This document shows, one piece after another, positions 52,319 to 62,000 of a DNA stretch of 64,000 nucleotides. Under the pieces are notes generated by a model. It did no database searches, was not told where the DNA came from, and worked only from the letters and a program-made list of their open reading frames with translations. The position numbers and the translations under genes are program-made. This DNA is from an uncultured Prevotellaceae bacterium (lineage in GTDB: Bacteria > Bacteroidota > Bacteroidia > Bacteroidales > Bacteroidaceae), in NCBI GenBank assembly GCA_902767775.1, contig CACXIP010000002.1, positions 186,001-250,000 of the forward strand, in the 5' to 3' direction. The first letter of the stretch is position 1, and each line of letters starts with the position of its first letter.

Positions 52319-52350
52319 CAAAGATAGGATTAAACACGTCACATGATAAA
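52319..52350 (-). promoter_or_regulatory. Promoter of the PUL 2 susC operon
   Basis: TTTA (52350-52347), 20-nt spacer, TATCTTTG (52326-52319) on the minus strand, 34 nt before the ATG at 52285. Confidence 0.7.
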
Positions 52351-52468
52351 TAAATCACTACATCAAATATACTATAGCAACACATCATGCATACATCATC
52401 ACTTTCTCATCAAAATATTAATTTGCTAATTTTCAAATACTTATTTGAAAAAATACCACATCAACAAT

Positions 52469-52499
52469 TTTGCTTTTATTGATTTTTTTCTTATTTTTG
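52469..52499 (+). promoter_or_regulatory. Promoter of the PUL 2 regulator gene
   Basis: TTTG (52469-52472), 19-nt spacer, TATTTTTG (52492-52499): a perfect match. It lies downstream of the first in-frame ATG (52445), so translation must begin at 52520. Confidence 0.85.
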
Positions 52500-52519
52500 C
52501 ATCAATAAAATTTTTTGTC

Positions 52520-55318
52520 ATGAGAACAGCCTTTCTGTCATTCCTCATATGCCTGAGCAGCATGGCGGGTGCCGCTACATTATGGCAGCGCCCAGTGTTC
52601 AATTTTTCGCGACATACTTATATGGCGGCCAATCAGAATTGGATGCTTGGACAAGCCGACAATGGGTGGATGTATTTTGCCAACAACCATGGTCTGCTGG
52701 AGTTTGATGGCGTCTTCTGGAACACCTATCCCATAGAAAATGATACCAAACTGCGGTCTCTGAAAATTACCAATCAGCGTATCTATGTGGGTGGCTTGGG
52801 ACAGTTTGGCTATTTCGAGCCAGACAACTATGGCAGGCTGCAGTACACCTGTCTGTCGAAGGAAATGGAGAAGGAGGGTATCATCAACATATGGAATATA
52901 CACTCCTTGGGAAACCGTGTGTATTTTCAGGCGGATGGAGCGGTCTATTATCTGGAGAATGGGCGTGTCGGGAAAATCCCATGTCAGAAGGGCATCACTA
53001 CCTCGGCGGTGATTTACAATTGTCTGTATACGGCAACCAGCGACGGCATCTATATCTTGAGAGACAATCATTTCGACAAAGTAGAGGGCATAGAACTTTC
53101 TCAGGATGTTTATATTGTTGCCCTTCTGCCATATAATGGCAATATGCTGATAGTGACCAGCGACCATGGCCTCTTCATCTATCAACAAGGGAAACTCTCG
53201 CAATGGCAGCACCCGGCAAATGCGCTGATTGCCAACAACAAACTTACCAATGCGGCAATCAATGAGCGGCACATCGCTCTGGGCACCACCTACAATGGCA
53301 TTATACTCATCGACACCCGTTCAAATCATGTGGAGAACATTTCCAAAGACGACGGCCTGCAAAACAAGACTGTGCTGGGCACTTGTTTCGACCGTGACGG
53401 CAATCTTTGGTTGGGATTGGACAATGGCATCGACCATGTGGTTCTTACCTCACCTTTGTTTTTCCTCAACAATCAGCTGTCTGCTATAGGCTCAGGCTAT
53501 GCGTCGGCAATGTATCACGGCAATCTGTTTATGGGCACCAATCAGGGACTGTACCAAACAAATGGCTCACTCAACGGTGATGCACGACCCACACCGGCTT
53601 TCATCGATGGGACTGGCGGTCAGGTGCATGGCATTACTGTCTATGATGACAAACTGTTCTGCGGTGGACGCAATTTTTATGTCATGATTGACGGCAATCG
53701 GGTGACTCGTTTCCCCATACGTGGTGTGTGGCACACTTCTGCTGTCAACGGTCAACAAGATGTGCTGCTCTTGGGCGATTACTGGGGACTCAAGGTGCTG
53801 CGGAAGACAAATGGACAATGGACGTACACCAACAAGATTGAGGGAACAACCCTTTCTGCAAAGACCATGATGCCCGAAGAGAGTGGCAATGCCGTATGGG
53901 TGGCAAACAAGACCAAAGGTCTGTATCGCCTGACACTGGATGATGCCCTGACCCGTGTGGTGAGTACAAAGCAATTCAACTCTCTACAACTGCCCATAGG
54001 CAACAATGTGTGCGTAGCCACAATCGACCATACTGTGGTCATCGCCTCGAGACAGGGGCTCTTCCGATACAATGCTGCAAAAGATGAGATAGAGCCATAT
54101 ACACAGTTGGAACAACAGCTGAACGGCAAGACTGACTACTCTTTCATCTGGCAGGATGAGCAGCAGAACATTTGGTATGTATGCGACCGTATATTATATA
54201 TCCTGCATTTCAATCCCAATCGCAACGCATATTACAAGAACAAAGGGGAGGCATATCTGAGCGATGAACTCATCGATGATTTCGAGCATGTGATGGTGAA
54301 AACGCCCGGACAAGCCGTCATTGGCACACAAGAGGGCTTTGCCTTGCTCAACTATGGCTTGAAGCAAACGTCCCGTTCTCCTCTGACATTGCAAATCAGG
54401 CATGTCGTGAGCACCAATGGTACCGACACATTGATTTACGGAAGCAGTTTCTGCGGTGAGAGCCACCCCCTGCGCATCGCCTATAAGCACAACTCGCTGC
54501 GCATAGAATACAGTGCCAACAATTTCGACAAGTCACAAACCGTGCTTTACTCCTACCGCATGCTCGGAATGCCTGATGAGGAATGGAGTGACTACAGCCG
54601 GCAACATGTGAAGGAATACACCAATCTTAGAGAAGGGAAATATACATTCCAGGTACGAATAGTGACGGAATCCGACGACAAGCCCATCATCGCTTCTCTT
54701 TCTCTCCGCGTTCTGCCTCCATGGTATAGGTCGTGGTGGGCGTATGTCATATATGCCTTGCTGTTGGCTGGCATCATATATGCTGTCATCAACCGCCTGC
54801 GCAAGAATACCAAGGAACTCAATCAGAAGATAGAGATTCTTGAGGATGAGAAGACCAGGATAGAATTGCAGTCGAAACAAAACGAACTGATGCTCTCGCG
54901 CATGAATGTGGTAAGAAAGAATGAGATGCTGCAGGAAATCAAGAAGACCGCCGTCAGTCTCAACAATAGTCTCAGCGAAGAGAATCTGCCCAATATCAAG
55001 CGCAAGATGGTGAGACTGATTGGACAGATTGACACCAATATCGAGCACGACGACGACTTGGAGGCATTCAAGGGGGATTTCGATGCTGTCCATTCTGACT
55101 TTTTCAAAATCTTGAGCGAACGTTTCCCCCAACTCACCCACAAGGACAAGATGCTCTGCGCTTATCTGAAGATGAACATGATTTCCAAAGAGATAGCACC
55201 GCTGCTCAATATTTCGGTCAGGGGCGTGGAAATCAGTCGTTATCGTCTGCGCAAGAAACTGGGCCTCGATGAGAAAGACAATCTCACCGAGTTCTTGCAA
55301 AGAATAGCAGGGGAGTGA
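52520..55318 (+). CDS. Beta-propeller/Y_Y_Y membrane regulator with LuxR-type HTH
   Basis: The promoter fixes the start at 52520 (MRTAFLSFLICLSSMAG), giving 932 aa and a clean signal peptide. The periplasmic part is a two-component-regulator-type propeller (repeats such as DGLQNKTVLGTCFDRDGNLW and LGLDNGIDHVV) followed by a Y_Y_Y domain (about 625-735; YSYRMLGMPDEEWSDYS). A membrane helix lies at about 740-762, then a coiled coil and a C-terminal GerE/LuxR-like helix-turn-helix at about 870-925 (MISKEIAPLLNISVRGVEIS). It has the sensor of a hybrid two-component system but no histidine kinase or receiver, so it should act directly as a transmembrane transcription factor. It is divergent from the PUL 2 susC and its likely activator. 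Confidence 0.85.
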   Translation: MRTAFLSFLICLSSMAGAATLWQRPVFNFSRHTYMAANQNWMLGQADNGWMYFANNHGLLEFDGVFWNTYPIENDTKLRSLKITNQRIYVGGLGQFGYFEPDNYGRLQYTCLSKEMEKEGIINIWNIHSLGNRVYFQADGAVYYLENGRVGKIPCQKGITTSAVIYNCLYTATSDGIYILRDNHFDKVEGIELSQDVYIVALLPYNGNMLIVTSDHGLFIYQQGKLSQWQHPANALIANNKLTNAAINERHIALGTTYNGIILIDTRSNHVENISKDDGLQNKTVLGTCFDRDGNLWLGLDNGIDHVVLTSPLFFLNNQLSAIGSGYASAMYHGNLFMGTNQGLYQTNGSLNGDARPTPAFIDGTGGQVHGITVYDDKLFCGGRNFYVMIDGNRVTRFPIRGVWHTSAVNGQQDVLLLGDYWGLKVLRKTNGQWTYTNKIEGTTLSAKTMMPEESGNAVWVANKTKGLYRLTLDDALTRVVSTKQFNSLQLPIGNNVCVATIDHTVVIASRQGLFRYNAAKDEIEPYTQLEQQLNGKTDYSFIWQDEQQNIWYVCDRILYILHFNPNRNAYYKNKGEAYLSDELIDDFEHVMVKTPGQAVIGTQEGFALLNYGLKQTSRSPLTLQIRHVVSTNGTDTLIYGSSFCGESHPLRIAYKHNSLRIEYSANNFDKSQTVLYSYRMLGMPDEEWSDYSRQHVKEYTNLREGKYTFQVRIVTESDDKPIIASLSLRVLPPWYRSWWAYVIYALLLAGIIYAVINRLRKNTKELNQKIEILEDEKTRIELQSKQNELMLSRMNVVRKNEMLQEIKKTAVSLNNSLSEENLPNIKRKMVRLIGQIDTNIEHDDDLEAFKGDFDAVHSDFFKILSERFPQLTHKDKMLCAYLKMNMISKEIAPLLNISVRGVEISRYRLRKKLGLDEKDNLTEFLQRIAGE

Positions 55319-55422
55319 ATCGGCATCTACAATCATTCCAATTCCGATGATGGTTCGCTTTCCCCTTCGGGATTTCCCCAAAATGTATAGGGAATCTTCT
55401 TTTCACTAATAGGAATCTTCCG

Positions 55423-55453
55423 TTTGATGGTCTTCATAATGTGCTTACCTTTG
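55423..55453 (+). promoter_or_regulatory. Promoter of the HMA-like gene
   Basis: TTTG (55423-55426), 19-nt spacer, TACCTTTG (55446-55453), 70 nt before the ATG at 55524: a perfect match with a leader of about 60 nt. Confidence 0.8.
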
Positions 55454-55523
55454 CAATAGAAATCAGGAAGGAATCTGATTCTTTAAACAAAGTACAACTT
55501 AATGATAAGAAAGGAAAACAATT

Positions 55524-55886
55524 ATGAAGACCATGTATAAAGTGATTGTAGCCATGATGGTCATGGCAGTCACAGCAGCACCGGCTGCAGCAAAGAGCAA
55601 TGTGGATAGAAATGCACGTCCCGACAAGAAGGAGGTGCGGATGACGGGCCACAAGTACGACAGGTTCATCGACAAGAAACAGGACCGCGACCGTCGCGTG
55701 GCTACTCTCGAGGTGACGACCTTCAAGGTCAGCCAGAAGTCTGTTAAGCAAAAGAACGTTGTCAGGGCAGCCAAAGCCGTCTATGGCGTGAAGGATGTCA
55801 AGTGGAATCCGCGTAACAACATGATGATTGTGACATACGATGCCAAGAAGACCACGGCACGCCGCATCAAGGCAGCAGTCTACTGA
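55524..55886 (+). CDS. Secreted protein with HMA-like ferredoxin fold lacking CxxC
   Basis: The 120-aa protein has a signal peptide (MYKVIVAMMVMAVTAAPAAA) and a strongly basic linker rich in Lys, Arg and Asp. The C-terminal domain (about 55-120) follows the beta-alpha-beta-beta-alpha-beta pattern of heavy-metal-associated domains (ATLEVTTFKV, VVRAAKAVYGVKDVKWNPRN, NMMIVTYDAKKTTARRIKAA). There is no cysteine at all, so the usual metal site is missing. Periplasmic location is expected. It has its own strong promoter and a terminator downstream. Confidence 0.65.
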   Translation: MKTMYKVIVAMMVMAVTAAPAAAKSNVDRNARPDKKEVRMTGHKYDRFIDKKQDRDRRVATLEVTTFKVSQKSVKQKNVVRAAKAVYGVKDVKWNPRNNMMIVTYDAKKTTARRIKAAVY

Positions 55887-55927
55887 TAATGGCTCCATCA
55901 TTGTATGGCAAATGCCAATTCCAAAAA

Positions 55928-56074
55928 TCAAAAAAGACCGACGGCCAACAGCCGCCGGTTTTTCTTGAGGTCACCTGAAGAGGCTGGTTGCCTCGCGACA
56001 AGCCCAAGGAGTCCGAGTACAGCGGCGACGATCAAAGCAATGATGGCAAAAATGATAAGGGAAATGATCAGCAT
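55928..56074 (-). CDS. Small single-helix membrane protein, 48 aa
   Basis: The leftward ORF starts MLIISLIIFAIIALIVAA, continues VLGLLGLVARQPASSGDLKK and ends NRRLLAVGLF. It has one N-terminal membrane helix and a short polar tail, like many small Bacteroidota membrane proteins. The last codons form the terminator hairpin shared with the convergent HMA-like gene. No family is recognised, and the only support is its composition and intact frame. Confidence 0.42.
   Translation of the reverse strand: MLIISLIIFAIIALIVAAVLGLLGLVARQPASSGDLKKNRRLLAVGLF
55935..55965. terminator. Terminator downstream of the HMA-like gene
   Basis: ACCGACGGC / GCCGCCGGT form a GC-rich stem with one mismatch around the loop CAACA, followed by TTTTC on the plus strand; the minus strand also gives a T-run (CTTTTTTG). 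Coordinates are approximate to a few bases. Confidence 0.75.
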
Positions 56075-56116
56075 CTTTTCATCTGTAATTTGTGGAGGTA
56101 AAAATTGGGATTTGTC

Positions 56117-56449
56117 TTACCTCTTTATGTGAGGACCTATAACATTGATAAGTTGCATATCGGTGAACTTCTTTTTGTATGGGTCGAATTTGGGCATTTT
56201 CAAAGCGTTGGGGTCTATATCGTTTGTTGTTGTTTGCCCTTGGCTAATGGCAGATATCCCTTGCAACAGCAGATATTTTTTATGACGTGCCGTATCACTC
56301 TCGCATATATCACTCTTGCAACATGTAGAGTCGGACATTACCACTACGGTATCTTGTTTTACCTCTGTACTGTTCGGACAATTTTGTCCAAATGCATAAC
56401 CATGATAAAACAAGACAATTAATCCTATGATTTTATTTACTGCTTTCAT
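56117..56449 (-). CDS. Small secreted protein of unknown function
   Basis: The 110-aa protein has a signal peptide (MKAVNKIIGLIVLFYHGYAFG) and a short Cys-containing region (NCPNSTEVK, STCCKSDICES) followed by a charged C-terminal part (MPKFDPYKKKFTDMQLINVI). Four cysteines could form disulfides in the periplasm. I do not recognise it. It lies alone between the small membrane protein and the GH106-like gene. Confidence 0.5.
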   Translation of the reverse strand: MKAVNKIIGLIVLFYHGYAFGQNCPNSTEVKQDTVVVMSDSTCCKSDICESDTARHKKYLLLQGISAISQGQTTTNDIDPNALKMPKFDPYKKKFTDMQLINVIGPHIKR

Positions 56450-56525
56450 ATATTCCTCTGTTTCTTTCTAAAACATAACCATCTGGAGTAAGATTCCTAT
56501 AAAAACACAATCAATTGCATCATCT

Positions 56526-58994
56526 TTATTGGGCATAGGCGGGATTGCTCCATATTCCGACTGGTCCGAGCAGACCGGAAGGGAGCAGAGGGGAGTCCTT
56601 GGTGAAGAACTTGAAGCAGCCCACCGTTTTTCGGCCTTGTGAGGGACGTGGCTTTCCGTTTTGCAGCCATTCGGGGATAGCTGTCATATAGCGGCCTGCC
56701 TCAGGTTTGCCCGGTGCAAAGTCGTATGTCAATGGCTCCGACCATTCAATGTCGTCAGGTTCCTGTTCGTCGCCAATCATGCGGTTGGGCCACAGGTTGG
56801 TGACATCAATCTCTATCTTGTTGTCGCCTGGATGCAGTGCCGATGTGATGTCGAGCAGGAAAGGTGCTTTCCACATGACGGGGAATGCGATATCGTTGAC
56901 ACGCACAGAGGCCATGTTCTTCACCTCGCCCAAATGAAGTATGAGACGGCTTTTCAGTTGCCGGTTGTTCAGTGTGAAGCGGTTGCTGTAGGTGGCCGTT
57001 CCAGAAAAATACCTGACGCCAGGCGTTGGTGATTGTGTCCAATCGAAAAGCTGCTGACGCTCCATCTTGGCCACATTTGGGAAGGCAATGTTCCAACCAT
57101 CGTCAAGTATCACCACACATTCTTTTGGATGATATTCGACAAGCAATGTTGCCAAGGAGTCATTTTGCAAATGCTCCATGTATTTTTCAGTGATGACGAG
57201 GAACCGTGAGCCGTTTGCCTCGATGGTCAGCGAGTCACCGGTGAAGGTCTTCATCTCGAGATTGTAAGGATTCCACACTTCGATGTTCTTGCCACTGGCA
57301 TACTGTGCGATGGGCAGTTTGGCTGTGGCGGCAGAGTCGGTGGGATTGCATACGAACACGATGTCGGTGTCGCCATCGGTGCGGCGGTAGGTCTTGAAAC
57401 GACCGATATCACCCCACTGCTGCTTGCAAGGCTGACCGCGCTGCAGCAAAGACTGGCAACGGGCCATGTAGTCGAAGAATGCCTTTGCTCCGCCTGCCTT
57501 CCACCATGTCTGGTTGGGCACGAAATGTGTGCCCCAGACACCGAACGACATGCCTGGCTCCACCTGCATCCACGGATTGCAGGCACCGGCGTGCAGCATC
57601 ATGCGGTTGACACCAGTGCAGAATGCGCGGTCGCAGATGGGTTTGAGTGACTGCGGGTCATCCTTCCAGGCGTGCAGCGGCCAGCAGGTGAATGCCTCGG
57701 CCACGAGAAGCGGCTTCTGCAGGTTGCGCATCACCTGTTCGTGCCGCCTCATATCTTTCCAGCCCCAGTCTGGGCGCACCCAGAACTCAGTGGCGACTAT
57801 AGCGTTGGGAGCCGCACGCAGAATCTTATAAATGTCGAGCACCTGGAACGGTTTTTGTCCGCCTGTTCCATAAGGTTCTACCAATAGTTGCATGCCAGGT
57901 GCACTCTTTTCGGCCAGTTCCGCCATGTATCCGTAGTAGTTTTCGGCAAAGAGCGATGTGAGCACATCGACCAGGTCCTTCCGGAAGGCCACACTCTCTT
58001 CCTTGCTTCCAATCACCGCCTTGCCCACGATATAGGGCAGCCACAGGCGGATGTCGTAACCCTTGCGACGTTGGAACTCATCAGGCAGCACCACGCTCCA
58101 GTCTTGTCCGCCCGCCTCGTAACTGTCTATCTCGAGGCGGCTGAAAGTCTTCCCCGCATGCCTTCCAGCCAGGTCAATCAACATCTGCGGATAGCCGTTC
58201 CAGAAATGTCTCACTGCCTCGCGGTTCAGCTTGTCGCACTCCAGACCTTGCCCTGAAATGGGTGACTGCGCCTCGTTGGTTTTGCCGTTGGTGGTGTGGC
58301 CGAAGCGCAGCAGCAGCCATTTCCCTTTCTTCATTCTCTTGGCATGCGACTTCGGCAATGCCTTCATCATCTTCTTGGTGATGACAAGCGTATCCGCCCA
58401 TCTGCCATCCGTCATTTGGGGCAGACAGGGTGTGAGGTCGAGGATGTCTGCCTTTCCGACCACTGAGTCGTCGGGCATGGCCAGCACGCAGATGTCTTGG
58501 TAATAATTGTATTTGGGGTCAATCTCCGCATGGGGCAGACAGATGGTCTTGGCATCAGGTGTGAATGCCACGGATTCCGACACAACCTTCTGCATAGAGT
58601 ACTCAGGCGTGACATTGACGTAAGCGCTCGAAGACCAACCCGGGCAGTTGTGAGTGCCAAACGACAAACCCAATCGCTCGCACTCGTCCATGGTCCACCG
58701 CATCATTTCCTTCCACTTCTCGCTTCCAATGGCGCAAGAGGGGTCGCCCACGCGGCTCTGCTGTTCACCGCCTATCTGGAAATTCTGCACTCCGGCGAGT
58801 CCGGCGGCTTTGAATGCCTCCAGGTCATGGGTGATGGCCTCGCGATTCACCAGTCCGTCCATCCATTGCCAGATAATCCAGGCACGGTGCTCGTCCTTCG
58901 GGTGGATGAAATCCTCTCTCAACGACTGTTGCGCCATCAGAGTCTGGCAGCACGCCATGATGGCCAGTGCAAAGAATGTCAGTTTTAGTTTCAT
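56526..58994 (-). CDS. GH106-like glycoside hydrolase (probable alpha-L-rhamnosidase)
   Basis: The 822-aa exported enzyme has a signal peptide (MKLKLTFFALAIMACCQTLMA). The catalytic region begins with AWIIWQWMDGLVNREAITHD and LEAFKAAGLAGVQNFQIGG, the characteristic opening of GH106 and related rhamnosidases, and continues with GLSFGTHNCPGWSSSA and RRKGYDIRLWLPYIVGKAVI. The C-terminal part (about 650-790) is a GH2-type sugar-binding domain (LHLGEVKNMASVRVNDIAFP, NKIEIDVTNLWPNRMIGDE). It is shorter than many GH106 enzymes (about 1,000 aa or more). It follows the PL11 gene by 105 bp in the same direction, suggesting joint action on rhamnogalacturonan. Confidence 0.72.
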   Translation of the reverse strand: MKLKLTFFALAIMACCQTLMAQQSLREDFIHPKDEHRAWIIWQWMDGLVNREAITHDLEAFKAAGLAGVQNFQIGGEQQSRVGDPSCAIGSEKWKEMMRWTMDECERLGLSFGTHNCPGWSSSAYVNVTPEYSMQKVVSESVAFTPDAKTICLPHAEIDPKYNYYQDICVLAMPDDSVVGKADILDLTPCLPQMTDGRWADTLVITKKMMKALPKSHAKRMKKGKWLLLRFGHTTNGKTNEAQSPISGQGLECDKLNREAVRHFWNGYPQMLIDLAGRHAGKTFSRLEIDSYEAGGQDWSVVLPDEFQRRKGYDIRLWLPYIVGKAVIGSKEESVAFRKDLVDVLTSLFAENYYGYMAELAEKSAPGMQLLVEPYGTGGQKPFQVLDIYKILRAAPNAIVATEFWVRPDWGWKDMRRHEQVMRNLQKPLLVAEAFTCWPLHAWKDDPQSLKPICDRAFCTGVNRMMLHAGACNPWMQVEPGMSFGVWGTHFVPNQTWWKAGGAKAFFDYMARCQSLLQRGQPCKQQWGDIGRFKTYRRTDGDTDIVFVCNPTDSAATAKLPIAQYASGKNIEVWNPYNLEMKTFTGDSLTIEANGSRFLVITEKYMEHLQNDSLATLLVEYHPKECVVILDDGWNIAFPNVAKMERQQLFDWTQSPTPGVRYFSGTATYSNRFTLNNRQLKSRLILHLGEVKNMASVRVNDIAFPVMWKAPFLLDITSALHPGDNKIEIDVTNLWPNRMIGDEQEPDDIEWSEPLTYDFAPGKPEAGRYMTAIPEWLQNGKPRPSQGRKTVGCFKFFTKDSPLLPSGLLGPVGIWSNPAYAQ

Positions 58995-59099
58995 AGTCTT
59001 ATTGGGCTTAACTTCAGAGTGAAGCGATAACTTCTTTAACTACTTAACTACTTGAAAGTGGAGCATATGTGCATTTGAATTATAGTTGTTGTCCATAAA

Positions 59100-62000
59100 T
59101 CAGTCGTCCGAACGCTCAATTCTTATCTTGCGGGATTTGTTGCCACGGACGACGATGTAGGTTCCGGGGCGTAGCGACGCACGGGCTGCAGCATAGGGCT
59201 TGCGGGCATGGAGGCAGATGCCGCTGATGGCGTAGATGTCCACCAGGTCGTCGTCGGCGATGATGGCATCAATGGCATTGGTAATGGCGGTGACACGCAG
59301 TTTGCCATCGGTGAGAAGCGTGGAACTGTCTAACTCATAGCCCACACCACCATCATCTACTTTTACGATGAAATTGCCCGTGTGGGAGCCACTGACGTTG
59401 AACACGGTTATCTCGCTGCCGATGGGTAATTGGCGTGTGGTGGGAATGACAACAAGGATGGTGTCGCCGTCATGCTTCAGATAGCCTTTCACGGTGAGGC
59501 ATGAGTTTCCGTATGAATTCAACTGGCAGAGCGTGGTGGCTCCTTTCTTCAGCGTCAGGTTCTGCAAGGTGGCTGTGCCGGTGATGACAGCCGATGACGC
59601 TACCGAAACCAGTCCGGTCGTCATGGCTGTCGTGGATGAGTTGCTCAGTTCCAAGGTACCTCCGTTGACGGTGATGGGCGATGTGCTGCCTGCGGTCTTC
59701 AGTGTCAGACGCCCCTTTCCCTCCTTGATGACTGACGTGCCTTTGAAAAGGCCGGAGAATGTCATGTCCTTGTCGAGACAACCTATGCGATATGTGGTCT
59801 GTCCTTCCAACACACCGTCGGCGGCCGTGCCGGTGATGGCTCCTATCCTCAATGTGGCGCTCTGTTGGGTGGCGCTGCCGCTGGAGTAATGGGCGATGTT
59901 GGTGGCGGCATCTACCTTCAGCGTGGCCTTTGACATGTCGGTGACATTGCTCATCAGGCGCCACTGACTGCCCGAGGCGGTCAGCGTGCCCTCATAGTCC
60001 TTGAAATTAAGACCAATGTCGCAGCGCACGTATTTCGACACGATGGTCAGCGCACCTTTTCCTTTCACGCTTCCGTTCAGTTTGCCACGGGAAGAGCCGA
60101 CAATCTTGTTGGTCGTTCCTTCTTCCACGGTTACCACATGGTTGAAGACAGGTACGGTCGAGGTGCTGTTTACGTCTATCTGATGCACCTCGCCGCCAGC
60201 CAACAGCATGGGTGAACCGACACGGCCGAAGGTGGCGTTCCATGCTCCTTGTGCCACAACGCCTCGCTTCACTATCAGACCGGCGAAGTTGTTGGCTCCG
60301 CCGTATGTGAAGTTCAGCTGGCCGGCACCGTCTTTGACAAGATACCCCGTGCCGCTGACGGCTCCTTTAAGAGAGAGTGAACTGTTGCTTTGGGTGATGC
60401 GGATGGTGGCTGTGTCAGTCAGGGTGATTTGGCGGTCGGTGCCCATGTTCTCCTTGCTCAGCACCAAGGTGCCGCCGTTGAGTTGCAGGTTGTCCTTGGC
60501 TGCCGTGGCGGCCCCAAGGGCACTCTTGTTTCCGCCATCAAAGAAGTTGGGCACGGTGAGCGTACCGCCGTTCACGATGGTCTTGCCCGTATAATCGCTG
60601 TATTTCATGTTGAGCGTCACGTTGGCATCGGGATTCACGGTGATGCCGCCCTCGCCGCTGATGCCGCCCTGGCCGGAAAGGGTGTAGGTGCCACTGTCGA
60701 AGGTGACGCCACTGGTGACCATCATCTCGTTGACAGTGATATTCTTCTGCTTGCCCTGACTGTCAAACACCAAGGCGTCGCCAGCCACGAATGCAGTGGA
60801 ACCGTTGAAGTCGAAATTGTGCGACTTATAGTCCCATACATTGCTCTCGTAACCATACCATACCACGCCTTGTTGTGGAGCGCGACTTCCGTGGATGACG
60901 AGCACCAATTTGTTGTCTTTCACGACAAGGTCATAGTTGATGCCTTCAAGGCCGCGTGTCTTCAATTTGGTAGGGTCGCAGTTCATCGTACCCGTGCATG
61001 AGGCAATGACATATTCTGCTTCATCCTTGCTCCACAGATTGACGGTGACATAATTGGTGCCTTTGAAGGTCAGGTCGCCCTCGACATGGATATAGCTGCA
61101 GACTGGAAACGAACCTTGTGAGTTGCCCATCCATCCTGCTGTCACTTCCAAATAGACGTTCCCGGGCAGCGTGACGCTCTTCAATGAGTGGAGTTCGCCC
61201 TCTGGCGACTTACCGTCCCCAGGCATCAGCCTGCAACCCTCATGGTTCAGTGCCCCTTCAAAGGTGAGGGTGTCTTTCAACGTGATGTAGCCTGAGAGGG
61301 TTCCTCTGGCACGTAGTTCAACAGGGCCGGCAATGTCGCCGTTCACCTGTAGCGTTCCCTCACTGATGATGGTGGGACCGGTGTGTCGCAGCCAACCGGC
61401 CAAAAGCACCTTGCCCTGCATCGACTTGATGAGCGAGCCACTGCCAGTTGTGATGATGCCATTCGTTGCTCCCAGGTGCTGACTCACGATTTCATAGTCG
61501 TGGCCTCGTGGGTTCATCAGGTAGACGACAGGGGCATTCATCGGCTTGTCAACCCAAATCCGAGAGTTGTTGTCGCCATAGATGTCGAAGAGGATGCTCT
61601 TGCCGTCGGCATAGGGAACCGTACTCGCCATGTCGAAGGTGGTGAAACCATCGTCAATAGTGACGCCCAGTCCTGTTGTCGAGACAGAACCTTGTTTCCA
61701 GCGCAGGTCGGCCTCGAAGACGGGTGGCAGAGGTGGCATCGGCATGGCACCTCCGAGATAGAAACCGGTGTTGGGGTGCTGGTAGTAGCCTCGTGTGGTG
61801 CAGTCGCCCCGGTAGTGGGGGTCTTGCTGAAGGCAATAGATGCTGTAATTTGTGGGCATGGCAGTGGTGTATCCCACAAGACCGGTGCAGCTCTCGGCAT
61901 TTTGCTTGGCAAGGATAACCTCCTCGCGCCAGTCGCCTATAATGTCGCCCATGAAAGCGGGACGTGTGCCGGTGGCGGCATGCGTGGCCCAGTTGCTCTC

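Noticed and set aside
52445-52519. Longer start of the PUL 2 regulator at 52445
   Set aside because: A perfect TTTG-N19-TATTTTTG promoter lies at 52469-52499, downstream of this ATG.
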